This document shows positions 17,372 through 31,099 of a stretch of 64,000 nucleotides of DNA, piece by piece (position 1 is the first letter of the stretch; the number at the start of each line of letters is the position of its first letter). Source of the stretch: Prorocentrum cordatum. Taxonomy: Eukaryota; Sar; Dinophyceae; Prorocentrales; Prorocentraceae. The notes under the pieces were generated by a model. It was not told where the DNA came from and did not search any database. It saw nothing but the letters and a program-made list of their open reading frames with translations. The DNA lies in assembly GCA_963575745.1 (NCBI GenBank), contig CAUYUJ010017837.1:1516190-1580189 (forward strand), read 5' to 3'. A program made the translations under genes and the position numbers.

Positions 17372-17830
17372 GTGGGCCACGAAAGGCAGAAAGTCCGAGG
17401 CCACCGAGGGCAGCGACGGGGCCGTTGAGGGCAGCACCGGGGCCACGAAACGCAGCGAGGGGGCCACAAAGGGCGACAGCGGGGCCACCAAGGGAATGCA
17501 TATGGGGCCACGACGGGCGCGAGCGAGCGGGGGCCACGAAGGGCATTCGTACACGGGGCCACAAAGGGCGACAGCGGGGCCACTGAGGGCAGCAAAGGGG
17601 CCACGAAGGGCAGCGCGGGGGCCACGAAGGGCGACAGCGGGGCGACGAAGGGCATGCGTATGGGGCCACGACGGGCGAGTGCGAGCGGGGGCAACGAAGG
17701 GCATATAATGCGGGGCCACAAAACGACATCGACGGAGCCACTGAAGGCAGCAACGGGGCCACGAAGGGCAGCGAACGAAGGCGGCCCCGGAACCAGTACG
17801 GGCAGCGAGGGGCATCAAAGGCGGGCGAAG
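17372..17830. repeat. GGGGCCACGAAGGGC minisatellite
   Basis: About 20 copies of GGGGCCACGAAGGGCAGCG with CACAAAGGGCGACAGCG variants; a longer unit with GCGTATGGGGCCACGACGGG recurs at 17,494, 17,556 and 17,652. Pro/Arg-rich frames here are repeat translation. Confidence 0.85.
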
Positions 17831-17934
17831 GGCAGCGAGCAGCGACTGCAATCATTAATGGGCTGGTCGGGCGGGCAGGCCCCGACGGGCGGGTCGAGCG
17901 GGCGGGTCGTTGAAGCGTGAGTCCTGCTTGAACC

Positions 17935-18174
17935 ACCAGGCAATATGTAGCGGGAGCGCAACTCCTGAATGTCGAGGACCGGCATCTGAATAAATTGTGA
18001 AGAAATATCAAGCTAAGCGGTTCGGTGGTAACTTGCGAGGAAATCCCAAACGAGAACGCGATTCTGCAATACATTGTCAAGAAAGATCAAGCGGGAGCCG
18101 CGATTCGGTGGTAACTTGGCAGGAGGTCCCAAGCGAGAGCACGATTCTTGAATAAATTGTGAGGAAGTATCAGA
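17935..18174. repeat. Macro-repeat minisatellite, block 3
   Basis: Units with ATCAAGCGGGAGCCGCGATT and TCGGTGGTAACTTGGCAGGA, related to but diverged from block 1. Confidence 0.65.
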
Positions 18175-18335
18175 CGGGAACTGCGGTTGTTGTACACCAG
18201 GGGCAAACCACATAGTTTAAGCCTCCAGATTTTTTCTGATATAACACACGGTGCAAGCCCGGGGAGGGGCACTTCAATCGAACAAATACAATGTGCACCG
18301 GGCGGGGGGATCAACAATGATCATCCTTCATAAAT
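18175..18335. repeat. Macro-repeat hairpin module, copy 2
   Basis: GACGGGAACTGCGGTTGTTGT through GTGCAAGCCCGGGGAGGGGC, CACTTCAATCGAACAAATAC and GTGCACCGGGCGGGGGGATC. Closest in its 3' half to the copy at 58,885. Confidence 0.7.
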
Positions 18336-18367
18336 GAACTGATTCAACAACAGCAACAACAATCATT

Positions 18368-18490
18368 CCAAGACTGTTCGCTCCTACCGACCCGCGTGTC
18401 ATTCACTACGCATATCCCAAAGCCTGGATACCCGCCCTCTTTGTCTTCGATCGTACCCCAATTTGGGGGGTTATATTCCTTCCTGGCCAC
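18368..18490. repeat. Macro-repeat core, copy 4
   Basis: AAGACTGTTCGCTCCTACCG, CCTGGATACCCGCCCTC and TCTTCGATCGTACCCC. Confidence 0.75.
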
Positions 18491-18589
18491 GTGTAATTGG
18501 AGAAGCCCCTAAACAGGGTAACGAAAGGGACAGGACAAAAAGGACGAAGGGATCGGAGTGAGGGAAGGATTAGAGGGGAGGGCCGATGA

Positions 18590-19085
18590 TCTGGGGCCTG
18601 AGTGGGCGCGTTCGGGGCCTCTGTGGGCTGCGGCAGGGGCCTCTGTGGGCAGCGTGGCGGGGCCACGCTGGGCGCGTCTGAGGCGATAGCCGTTGTTGTT
18701 GTAGCCGCGGGCCCAGGGGCACAGTTTGGCCCGGATGACTCTCCCTGTCAAATAATCAGGGTGCGAGCGTCGAGGGGCGCACTTTGACTGAGAAACGGGC
18801 AGCGTGGTGGGGCCTCTGTGGGCGCGTTCGGGGCCTCTGTGGGCTGCGTCTGGGGCCTCAGTGGGCAGCGTGGTGGGGCCTCTGTGGGCGCGTTCGGGGC
18901 CTCTGTGGGCTGCGCCGAGGGCCTCAGTGGGCAGCGTGGCGGGGCCTCCGTGGGCGCGTTCGGGGCCCCTGTGGGTTGGTTTCGGGGCCTGAGTGGGCAA
19001 TTTGGCGACACCTCTGTAGGCGTTCGGGGCCTCTGTGGGCTGCGGCAGGGGCCTCTGTGGGCAGCGTGGCGGGGCCTCACTGGGC
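18590..19085. repeat. GGGGCCTCTGTGGGC minisatellite interrupted by hairpin module copy 3
   Basis: About 15 units such as GCGTTCGGGGCCTCTGTGGG and GGGCAGCGTGGTGGGGCCTC at 18,590-18,670 and 18,797-19,085, with the module (CCGTTGTTGTTGTAGCCGCG, CCCTGTC-ATAATCAGGGTG) between them at 18,680-18,796. Confidence 0.85.
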
Positions 19086-19240
19086 GCGTCTGAGGCGGGA
19101 GCCGTTGTTGTTGTAGCCGGGGGCCCAGCGGCACAGTTTGGCCCAGATGACTTTCCCTATCCAAATAAACAGGGTGCGAGCGTCGATGGGCGCACTTTGA
19201 CTGAGAACAAACAATGCGCACCGGTGGGGGGGACCAACAG
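19086..19240. repeat. Macro-repeat hairpin module, copy 4
   Basis: Same order as copy 1, with TTTCCCTATCCAAATAAACAGGG in place of the perfect hairpin, so the 6-bp stem is weakened by one change. Confidence 0.75.
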
Positions 19241-19347
19241 AAATCATTCTTCAGGACTGGAAGTTCAACATCAGCTGACGTGCGAGGGAGAGGGAATCGG
19301 AAGGAGGGGGGAGGCGGCCCAGGAGGAGGGAGGAGCAGGTCGGTAAG

Positions 19348-19954
19348 AGTGCGAACGTTCGAAGAAGTCCTAGACAAAAACGCCATTCCACAAAGAAGTC
19401 TCGGGCGGCAGCCCACGACGGGCGGGCGATCTTCTGACGGGCGGGTCGGGCGGGTGGGACATTCAAGCGGGATGCCTGAGTAGGGCGAAAGCGCGATTCC
19501 TAAGTATAGTGTGACGGCGTCCTTGGCGCGAGCGTGGTGCCTGAGCGTAGATAGCACGATTTTTGAAGAGATTGCGAACAAGTCACAGGCGAGAGAGCAA
19601 TTCCTGAAAAGGGGATGTCTGGAAGGAGCGGGGGTCCAGACTAAAGCGCACGGAAATCTTAAGCGGGAGCGCCGTTCTTGAGCAAGTACGAGGAAGCCTC
19701 CGACGGAAGGGGGGATATAACTAAATCGCGAGGAAACACAAACCGGAGCGCCGATCCTGAGACAATTGGGAAGGAATATCAGGCGGGAGTGGGGGTCCTG
19801 AGTAAAGTTGGAGGAGCTTTAAGGCGGGAGCTGTTGTTGTTGAGCTCCGGCGGACCCTGACTAAATTGTGAGGGCGTCTCAAGCGGGAGCGCCGTTCCTG
19901 AGTAAATTGGGAGGAAGTCTCAGACGGGAAGGGGGGTCCTGAGTAAATTTGGAG
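19348..19954. repeat. Macro-repeat minisatellite, block 4
   Basis: The first 210 bp duplicate 15,466-15,640; thereafter about eight units with GGAAGTCTCAGACGGGAAGG, GTCCTGAGTAAATT and GCGGGAGCGCCGTTC. Confidence 0.8.
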
Positions 19955-20130
19955 GAGGTCTTAAGCGGGAGCCGTTGTTGCTGCAGTCCGGGGGGCCAGG
20001 GGCACAGTTTCACCAAGGAAACCTTGCCCTGTCAAAAAACAAGGTGCGAGCGTCGATGGGGCACACTTTGGTTAAGAGAAACAAAATGCACTGGCAAGGG
20101 GGTATCAGTAATGATAATTCGTCAGCGATG
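19955..20130. repeat. Macro-repeat hairpin module, copy 5
   Basis: AAGCGGGAGCCGTTGTTGCT, GCACAGTTTCACCAAGG, CCCTGTC-AAAAA-ACAAGG and GCACTGGCAAGGGGGTATCA. The leftmost plus-strand block ends here. Confidence 0.75.
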
Positions 20131-20144
20131 AACGCTCAACAATC

Positions 20145-20380
20145 ATATTGCCCTCATGCTCGATGTTTCCACACGAAGCATGCGACCATCATGATAACCA
20201 TCCCCATCACGGGGAAATATTGTTCGATAGCGGGGTCCGTTACTCCTATTCCCACATATCCCGCCCAACGAGGTGTTGCAAACACCTCCTCCGAGGAGTT
20301 TCCGTATGTCCCGCCACGAGAACGCATGCCCGCGCTTTGCTGCGCCGATGCGATACCGCCAATGGAGCCAGCCAAGGGTA
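20145..20380. repeat. Short dispersed repeat B, copy 1
   Basis: Shares with 21,290-21,480 the order GTTTCCA, ATGC, CACGCC/CATC-CCCATCATGGGGAAA-like words, CCCGCCCAACGAGGT and CACCTCCTCCGAGGA. The two copies bracket the 84-bp minisatellite. Confidence 0.55.
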
Positions 20381-20384
20381 AATC

Positions 20385-21070
20385 ACAAGGAAGTATCGAG
20401 CGACTAGATTGCCTTGGTGGGGATGGGGCTGTCGGCGGCGAGGCAAGGACCTGGCCCTGAATAGAAAGGAAGTCTCGAGCAGGGCCGCTGTTGTTGCTGG
20501 GGGCGGCGCCAATGCTGAAGAGGGTAGGGCGCTAGTCCAGCGGGAAGCAAAACAAAGTCTCGAGCGGGAGCGCTGGTTTTGTTGGGACGGCAGTTGTCGG
20601 CAGCGAAGATGAACACCGCCTTGAACGAAAAGGGGGAAATCTCGAGCGGGAGCCGTGATTTTGTCGGGACGGGGGCTGTCGGCGGCGAGGAACAGCACCG
20701 CCCTGAGGAAAAAAAGGAAGAAGCCTCGAGCGGGAACGCCATTCTTGCTGGGAGCGGCACCAACTCAAAAAAACATCCACCGTAAATGGGAAAAAGTCTC
20801 GCGCGGGAGCGCTGGTTTTGTCGGGACGGCGGCTGTCGGCGGCGAGGAGGGGCACCGCCTTGAGTAAAACAGGGAAAGACTCGAGCGGGAGCGTTTTTGT
20901 TGCTTGGGGCGGCGCCGATGAAAGAAAAATTAGCGCGCCAGTCCGAGACAAAACGGGGAGAAGTCTCGAGCGGTAGCGTTGGTTTTGTTGGGACGGCGGC
21001 TTTCGGCGGCGAGCAAGAACGCCGGCCCTGAGCAAAAAAGGAGGACATTTCGAGCAGGAGCGTCGTTGCT
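20385..21070. repeat. 84-bp minisatellite, about eight units
   Basis: CTCGAGCGGGAGC or close variants occur near 20,473, 20,559, 20,641, 20,725, 20,798, 20,880, 20,965 and 21,049, that is every 73-86 bp. Between them TTTTGTCGGGACGGCGGCTG and CGGCGGCGAG alternate with a GGCGGCGCC variant. Confidence 0.85.
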
Positions 21071-21289
21071 GTTGGGGGGTCAGTTTTGGCGCCCCCCCCC
21101 CCAAACGCCCGAGCGAGCGCCTCATTTTTGATGAGAACGTACGAGCCGAAAGCGTCAAAGCGCCTAGGGGGTCCAAACACAAAAAAAGGTCTAGTAATAA
21201 ACATTCAACAGCAGCGACGACGACGACAACATGCAACAGCATCAACAACAACAGTAACAACAACACCAATAATAATAACAACAACCCTT

Positions 21290-21490
21290 TGTTTCCATCG
21301 TGCGCCATGCTTCCGCATGTCACATGCATCCTTCTGGATACCACCACGCCCCATCATGGGGAAAGTGTCGGGCATGCGGGGCCCGATGCTCCCTCACCCC
21401 AAACTCCCGCCCAAAGAGGTATTGCCACCACCTCTCCCGAGGAACTTCGACATCCACAACTCGGACGGCACATCGCCATCGCAATCGCCT
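21290..21490. repeat. Short dispersed repeat B, copy 2
   Basis: Diverged partner of 20,145-20,380 in the same orientation (CCCATCATGGGGAAAGTG; CCCGCCCAAAGAGGTATTGC). It is preceded by a CAACAACA tract at 21,235-21,285. Confidence 0.55.
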
Positions 21491-21529
21491 TGCGCACGCC
21501 CCGCATCTCGGAGGGGGAGGAAGACGACG

Positions 21530-21640
21530 AGGAGGGGGAACGAGAGGAGGATGAGGAGGATGGGGGAGGAGGGGGAGGAGGAGGAGGAGGAGGAGGAGGA
21601 GGAGGAGGAGGAGGAGGGGGAGGAAGGACAAGCTAGGTGC
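21530..21640. repeat. (GGA)n tract
   Basis: GGAGGAGGA with few interruptions. Confidence 0.9.
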
Positions 21641-21865
21641 GCTCGCGTCACATCTGACATCCTACCCCTCCCTCCCATCATTTACCATGGCGCAGATCCC
21701 CTCTCTACTCGCACAGTTGGATGTCGAACACGGCAATGATCCCCAAAGGGTACGCGATGCATTGTAGAGCACGGCGTGGCATGGCGTAGAAAAAGCACCG
21801 CAAAGCGTAGCATCAACCTAGCATTGCACCGCACGCCGTGGCATGGCACGGGAAATGACGCCAGC

Positions 21866-22035
21866 GCTGCAGCGGGAGCACGAGTCGAAACGAGCGGAAG
21901 CGCGGAAATGAGGCCAACGCTGCAGCGGGAGCACGATTCGGAACGAGCGGAAGCACGGAAATGTGGCCAGCGCTGCAGCGGGAGCACGATTCGGAACGAG
22001 CGGGGCCCGAAAATGAGGCTGGCGCCTCAGCGAGC
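21866..22035. repeat. 53-bp tandem repeat, three units
   Basis: GCTGCAGCGGGAGCACGA begins units at 21,866, 21,919 and 21,972; each continues TTCGGAACGAGCGGAAGC and GGAAATGTGGCCAGC. Confidence 0.85.
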
Positions 22036-22159
22036 GCAGCATTTTGACAAAAAAATCCAAGCGAAAACCCAACTCCGGGGAAACCGGCGTGTAAAAAAAC
22101 AATACGCGGGGGGGGGATCGAACACTTTCAAGCCGTCATCGGGTGACAAGGGAGAATAG

Positions 22160-23402
<1,243 letters not shown>

Positions 23403-23640
23403 CAATTGCCCTAGCCAGCTCAACCTGCCAACCCGTCCAACCAGCCAGCCAGCCCACCCAGCCACCCCGCCACCTAGCCAACCCGTCAGCCAACCAGCCC
23501 AGCCGCCCACCCCGTCATCCCGCCAACCAGCCGATCCCCTCCGCCTGCTCTCCGTGCCCAACCAGCCACCCTGCCAACCCGCTCTCCCCCGCCGCCTGCC
23601 CTCCGTCACCGCCGAGAGGGGGGGGAAGTGTTTCTTACCA
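23403..23640. repeat. CCAGCC/CAACC-rich tract
   Basis: Words CAACCAGCCAGCC and CCACCCCGCCA repeat imperfectly; no gene. Confidence 0.75.
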
Positions 23641-24335
23641 GCGAAAACCAGAAAACTAGCCCTCCCGGGGACCGGCGGGACAGCGGGGAGGGGGCAAATC
23701 GCACCGTACTATGCAGGACCGGGAATGGCGGGGGGGGGCGCCGGCACGGTTTTGGGCCTCAAGTGTGTAACTGTCGTCATTTTTCAACGTCCACCGCGCC
23801 CTCTTTCTCAATGGGAAGGCTCCCATCCTTGAAACTGTCGCCAATTTTGAGGCCCCGCGCGTGGCTTCTTAGAGAGCCGCCAAGAGGCCCCAGGAGGTCT
23901 CAGGAGGCATCAGGAAGCTCCAGGAGGCTTCAGGACGTCCCCGGAGGCCGTGGGAATCCTAAGGAGGCTCCAGGACGCTCCAGGAGGTCCCAGGATGCCC
24001 CGCGAGGTCCCACAAGGCCCCAGGAGGTCCCATCACGCTCCGGGCGTATCCTGAACGACCCAAAAGTTCCAGAACGCTGCGGACGCCCCTGGAGGGCTGA
24101 GGATACCCTAGGAGAGCCCAGGAGGTTTCAAGAGGCCGCAGGAAGTCCCCAAGGTTGCTATCCCAGGAGGTTTGGAACAACATCACCCGTGCCTCGGCCG
24201 AGCCCGTCCCGTGGTACCTGCTCCCAAACGCCTCGATCAAACAGGAGATCGTCGCTGCATTCGGTAGGACCTGCTAGAACGCCTGAGGCGGGGGCAGAGC
24301 CCAGCACGCGCCTGTCACGACCGGGGCCCTTTGGG
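23641..24335. repeat. CCAGGAGG low-complexity repeat and flanks
   Basis: About 25 copies of CCAGGAGGC/TCCAGGACG at 23,870-24,170. The rest is unassigned. Confidence 0.75.
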
Positions 24336-24339
24336 GGTC

Positions 24340-24545
24340 GGGGGGGGGGTTCAAAATGGACATGCGGAAACGGATCATGATAATGATGATGATGCTGGGG
24401 GGGCCTGGGGGAGGAGATGTGATTTTGGGGTGGTTGAGTTTCAAAAATGAACATGCGGAAACGGATCATGATAATGATGCTAGTCTGGGGGGGGGCTGGG
24501 GGATGGTAGGTGGATTGGGGGTGGTTGAGTTTCCAAAATGGGCCC
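24340..24545. repeat. About 98-bp tandem duplication
   Basis: ACATGCGGAAACGGATCATG is at 24,359 and 24,449, with GGGGTGGTTGAGTTTC at 24,428 and 24,516; a third partial unit starts at 24,527. Confidence 0.85.
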
Positions 24546-24864
24546 GCAAACCAGAAAAGAAGGGGAAGGAGAAAGAAACGCGCGAGGAGAGAGGAATGGG
24601 CGATGACAGCACGGCGGGGGGAGCCAAATCAGAAATTCAGCGACAAACATGACGCCATGAGCTTAAATAAAAAACCAATGCAACATACAAGACGAACCGA
24701 CAATACAGAGAGGAGTGGGGTGAATATACATATGGATTTGCGGAATACGTAATCATGAAAGGGAGCAATAAGACGACAAAGCCAAACCAACAGGGTGACA
24801 GCGTGACGCCCCAGCAAATACACTTGGTCCAATTGGTTTCTACCCCCGTGAGGGGCGTTACATG
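24546..24864. other. Unassigned spacer
   Basis: Purine-rich, then mixed sequence with no ORF or motif I trust. Confidence 0.5.
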
Positions 24865-26125
<1,261 letters not shown>

Positions 26126-26129
26126 TTAA

Positions 26130-28440
26130 ACCCCCGCACCTTCTCGAACGAACCTGATCGGGCGAGCATCGGCCTCATCCGCCTGACGCTCGACATTCGC
26201 GGAGGGGGAAGACTCGAAAGCGGAGGAACTCCGATCAGGTCTGTCCGAAGGCGGCATTTCATTCGAAGGCTTCCTTCCACGACCACTCCCCGCCCCACGA
26301 CCACGACGACCACGACCCCTCCCCTTCCCCTTGGTCGGCCCCGCACGGGGGTGCATCATTGCAGGGACCCGCGGCAAGACGGGATCTAAATAAGTCGAAA
26401 ACTCAAACGTCCGCTGGGGGGCATCCCTGGGAGCGCGGCCCTGTCTGATGAGACTCTGGAGACGCCCTGAATTTGCTAGCGTCGAGGCAGGGGGCGAAAT
26501 TAAACGGCGTGGGGCGACAGCCCCAGTGGATACAGCAGTCGCAGTGCAACAGGTTGGCGCCCTCAGTCCCTCGCTCGTATCAGCTGTGCACTGAAGGCTC
26601 TCCGCAACTACGGTAGAATCCCCCGAAACATGCGATGCCTCACTCCGCCCCTGATTTGCGACGACACCCACTGCTCCGTCCGTCCCCGTGGCGCGGGGCC
26701 AGGAATCTGCTCCGTCTTCTCCTCGTCCCGAATATACTCTTGCAGTATCGGCCAGAGTGTCCTGGCTGCGGGTAGGCATTGTGCGTTCAGGTTGATCGTG
26801 AGCACCCCCTTGCGGTCCGCTTTGATGTCCTCGCCACCCCCCCCCCCCCCCTCCAGCGCCATCGCCATCTTGCGTTTGCAGTTGAGCACTGGCAAGCCAA
26901 GCATCCGACGCGTCTGCTTCTCCACCACCTCCGCCCAGAACGACGGGAGCCGCGTGGCCCTGCTTGTTTGGGTGGCCGCCGTCCTGCGCGACCTTGCCTA
27001 TCGCGCGCCTGATGATGCGCGCGAAGAGAGCGACGCGCGGGGCCCCCCGCGTCTTCCAGTCTATCTTGGCCCCTCCCTTGCGACGTGATTTCATCGCCTT
27101 GCTGGCGTTGTCGTAGTTCCCGTTGGCGTCGACGCGCGCGTCGCCGAGGGCGCCCTTGCCCTCCGCCGCGCAAAAGCTGCGATAGACATTCGACCCCGAC
27201 ATCGTCATGCGCTTCTCCTCTCTCGCCGCGAGTCGAGCCAAGGCCTGATTCATCTGCTCCGCGTCGTCCTTATCGGTGAGCTTCCGCTTTGGCTGATCGA
27301 CCCTTGGGCGCCACGCTTCGCCCCCGCCATCCACCCTGGCGGCGCCGGCGCCGACGTGACATTTAAGGTCGGGTGGGGGCCGAGCCGCGCGAGCTCGAAA
27401 AGGCTTGACCAATGATGGCAAATTCAACTGAAGGTGGAACCGCACACCCTCATAATTGGGCCCATGGAATTCGCGCGCAGGGCATTTCGCACAGGCAGGT
27501 TCCACAAAAGACACGTTCGAGACCGCACCCTGTGGATCACGTTGGCCTCTAAGAAGAGCGCTCTGAAGATGTCTGCTTGCCGCGGCCTGAGGCGCGTGCG
27601 TCTTATTACGCGCAATGCAGGCGTTGGACGGTGTAAGTACGTGCGCAGCTTTTTGTACTCGGCGCCTGTGCCGAAGACGCGAAGCAAGTGCCCCCCCCCC
27701 CCCCCCCCCTCGTTTCGAACGTCGCCCCGCGCTCCACTCCTTCCGCGATGAACGCGCATTTAAAGGGCCCCTCGTTCAGCGCACCCCCCCACCCCCCTCC
27801 AACTCGACCTCCCCCTCGAATCCTGGCGGGGCGATCTGGCAGGCGTAGTGCGACGCTCGATATTCCGCGAAATCCAAGGCGAAGTACTCTCTCATCACCC
27901 CCTCCTCCTCCTCCGCGTCCAGCAATTTCCAGGGGGGGGTGGGCCGCGGCAAGCAGCGCATCCTGACGGTCCAGCATGGAGGCAGCAGCAACGCAAATAT
28001 CCGACCGCATCTGGAGCACCCATGGGGAGGCCTGTGGGGTCAGTCCACACTCGGGCGAACAGGGTTCACGATCCTCCGATTCAAAATTCATGAGCGAGAA
28101 CAGCACAACCCAGATCTGCTTGCCGCCAGGCCAGACGGCGCGCGCGAAGCTCGACTGCACGCGGATCCACACGCCAAGAAGCAAGGACTTGCAAATGTTC
28201 ACATCCTCCGCTGGCGCCGCTCGCCCATCCAGGACGATTGTCTGCGCGACGCAATGCGGCCCAAAGGGGCGATGTGTCCATCCATTCGTGCATATTGGTA
28301 CGGGCTTATACAAAAGCACCCCAGTGCTGAGAGCATCGTGTTCTGCGCAAGAGAGAAACAGCGCGCGCTTCCATCGCCTCGGCATTCGCGGCAGCCACGC
28401 GCCACCCAATCCGTAGAGAGCCCAGAACGTTGCAGAAATT
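26130..28440 (-). pseudogene. LINE 1 C-terminal region: Cys-rich part and basic tail
   Basis: PWVLQMRSDICVAAASMLDR (about 28,010) and GPFKCAFIAEGVERGATFE (27,770) fit the C-terminal Cys/His region that follows RT in this LINE type; FVEPACAKCPAREFHGPNYE (27,510) adds another CxxC. Then comes a basic tail with PKRKLTDKDDAEQMNQALAR, a second-frame block GVLTINLNAQCLPAARTLWP ILQEYI, and an RGRGRRGRGAGSGRGRK stretch before the stop near 26,130. Frames change at C14 and G14 runs (27,690, 26,840). Confidence 0.55.
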
Positions 28441-28449
28441 CGCCTGTCC

Positions 28450-29724
28450 AGTTCATGACTCTTCGGCTGCATCGGCGGCGCCGCTGGCCAAGTATCTGGC
28501 AACGTCCGAGACGAACCCAGCAACTCGCCCTGGACTCCCAAGCCACTGCTTGCGCGCTGACGCCTCAGCGCCACTAAAGAAACAACTCGCGACCTGCTTA
28601 TCACGATACTGTCTCATCGCCTCAACCGCCAGGGCTGCGTCCAACGCATCATCTGCCTTCTGCAACTAGGCCTGCACCTCAAACATGCCGCATCCGACTG
28701 CAAAGAGCAACGCGCGGTGCGGGTCAGATCTTCATCAGGGGGTGCACCTCTAAGTGAAGACGTCCCCGATCGCATCTGCATCACCGCCGACCGGCGCTGC
28801 GCTTGCCCTTGAAAGGAACCCAGGATGGCGTCGACGATGAACGGATCGCCTACCATGCCCCCTTCATTCGGCAACATGTAGAATGCGCCCTCGCCACCTC
28901 GCATCTCGATGACCCCGTCGCGGCAGTGGCTCTTGCACAACTCCCAGTCCTCATGCTTGGCGCAGTTTTCGACGGCCATGTCAAAGGCCGCCCAGGAGAC
29001 GCCGCCGAAAGCATTTGAGAGGTCCTTCACCTCGTCGGCAAAGCTGACTCTGGAGCCGCAGCCGCCAAGAAATGGCTTGGGTGACAAGGATAGCGCCCTC
29101 CCGTCTCCTGTGCCTCGCGAATCCGCGCGCGTGCGGCGGCGCTCTGACATCGAATCTTTTTGCGGAGAAGCCCTTGCCCACCGAGGGCAAAGTGTGCATG
29201 GCCCTCCTGCCCGGCGCCCCCCTGTTTGGAGATGCCTTCAGCGAGGCCTTGGTCCGTGCCCCGAGACCACTATAGGGGGCCATGTCCGCGCGCCGGACGT
29301 TGGCCAGCCACCATAGCATCATTACTTTGAATAGGTCCATCTGAATCTCGCCAGCCTCGCAACCAAGTCCTCGGCGCTCGGCTCGCGTGGCTTTGTCCGA
29401 TGAGAAGCACGAGCCCCGCAACTCTGCGGGAGTCGTGCCCACTGGCACCGCCGTTCTCTTAGTCGTCTTGCGGAAGTGCGGGATCAGCTCAGCGCAGTCT
29501 TCGGCGGCCTCGCGCGCGCGCTCGCTCACCGCCCGCGCAGGGAGGGCAGGGTCATCCCGCTGTCGTCGCCATTCCTCCCACTGAAAGCCTTGCACCCGCA
29601 TTTCGCCACGGCCTCTTGCACGTTGCCGCGCCGCGAGCCAGTCAGCCTTGCCGAGCGCGGCGTCCCCGAGCCCGCGGCCATCGCGATGGCGAGCCCCGAA
29701 ACGGCTGTTCCAGAAGAAGTTCAC
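28450..29724 (-). pseudogene. LINE 1 reverse transcriptase domain
   Basis: The segments HTLPSVGKGFSAKRFDV, RHRRREGAILVTQAISWRLR, VKDLSNAFGGVSWAAFDMAV and MLPNEGGMVGDPFIVDAILG correspond to RT fingers/palm blocks; L-S-N-A-F plays the part of the usual D-x-x-x-A-F block and G-x-x-x-G-D-P the part of G-x-x-Q-G-D-P. The expected x-x-D-D block near 28,720 is only seen as PPDEDLTRT with a frame change in a C run. Downstream ADDALDAALAVEAMRQYRDK and VSDVARYLA fit the thumb region. Confidence 0.65.
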
Positions 29725-30059
29725 GCGTGGCCATCGCGGACCTCTTCCTCAACCTCTGCAGCTGGTTGCTAAGATCCTTCAACTGCGCGTCTATCTCCTC
29801 CAGGCTGGCATCCGCCACCTCGCCTCGCCCTCGTGCCCGTCGTAGTTCAGCCCGTTGTTCAAGCAGCTTGCGTCGTCCAGCACCAGTCTTCTTTACGTGG
29901 AGCCTGTGGTGGTTGTGAAAAAAGCCCCGGTAGTTGTCAATATCTTCTCCATGTCCTCCCAGGAATCGCCAGGGGAGTCGTGGTTTGGCCAGGGCGCGGA
30001 GTTGCTCCTCATTCCCCGCCAACTGCGCCATGGCCGCCCTCAGGAAGTCGTGCTTCTTC

Positions 30060-30997
30060 TCATCTAAGAACGGCTGCCGTCATCGCATCAGCATTGAGGC
30101 GTGGCGGAGGGGCTGGAGGGAGCGCGCCCGCGTCTTTAACGTAATCCAGTTCCAGCAGCACTGGAATGTGATCCCGGGGTGGAATGCCTCGGACTGGCTG
30201 AAGTACACCTCCCAGCTCCCGAACTATGTGGGCTCCGCGCAGCCTCTCCAGCCATCCCACTGGCAAGAAACAGTAGCCGATCATGCTACCACGCGCAAAA
30301 GCCGTGGATGGTCAGTATGTGTGGGCGTGCGTGCTGTGCGAAGTCGCCGATGTGAACCTCTGCTCCTCCAAGAGACGTCTGACCGACCCCCCTGCTCCCA
30401 GTCTTCGCCGTTCACGCGAACGGGTCGGCCCTAGCGTAGTGCAGTCAATATTGTGCCACTGTCCCGCTTTGACTCGTGCCCCCAGCCCATCGTTCAGATC
30501 AGAGTAGAACAAAGACAAAGTGCGACACGGTAGCGCTTGAAGGACTGATTTCCGCCATGTACTCAGGGCCTTTACCGTCCCGTGATAGACCCCATTATCC
30601 TGATGTGTCCGCGGTTGCGGTGGATAGTGGAGCGCCCCATATGTGATGTCGATGGCCCTGTCTGTACTCGAACCGCGAGTCCTCGCCCTGCTGAGTGTGG
30701 TGGAGGGGCCCAGGTCTGTCGAATATGTTTGCCCGCGTCTCCCGTCCTAAGAATCACTGCGCATCCAGTGGCCTTCGTGGTGAGGGACCCCGTCTGGCGT
30801 ATAGCATCCAAAGTGGTACGGCCTGCCACCCGACTCCGAAACACACCTTCCGCCTTGCGACAAACTGCCTGTGTGCCGCACGGCACCACCGCGTCGTAGG
30901 TCTTCGTGTGATGAAGAATCTCTTGCAAGCGGAAACCGCTCGCCCACATTGGGTTATACCCGATCGCTCGAAGTGCAGAGCCCGCAGCTGGCGCCAT
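30060..30997 (-). pseudogene. LINE 1 APE-like endonuclease domain
   Basis: Pieces in order: NPMWASGFRLQEILHHTKTYDAVVPCGTQ (30,960-30,870), WHNIDCTTLGPTRSRERRR (about 30,450), then REL-GGVLQPVRGIPPRDHIPVLLELDYVKD (30,245-30,130). The D-H-x-P-V signature of exonuclease-endonuclease-phosphatase nucleases is intact at about 30,160-30,175. At least three frame changes or stops separate the pieces. Its role would have been nicking the genomic target. Confidence 0.65.
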
Positions 30998-31099
30998 CCG
31001 CTGCGAGTGGCATGTGCGCCGAGGCCCTCGCGAAAAGCAGCGGGCTGTGCGGCGCGGCGGCGTGGAGAGAACCCCCCCCTCCTGACAATCTCTCGATCA

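Larger units (their letters stand above)
26130..30997 (-). mobile_element. Degraded LINE retrotransposon 1 (whole element)
   Basis: Reading the minus strand from 30,997: APE-type endonuclease pieces, reverse transcriptase pieces, a Cys-rich region and a long basic C-terminal tail, in the order seen in dinoflagellate LINEs as I remember them. Every domain is broken by frame changes, so this copy is not active. No target-site duplication was found by eye. A purine tract and (AGT)n lie 3' of it, and (GGA)n/(TTG)n lie 5'. Confidence 0.75.
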
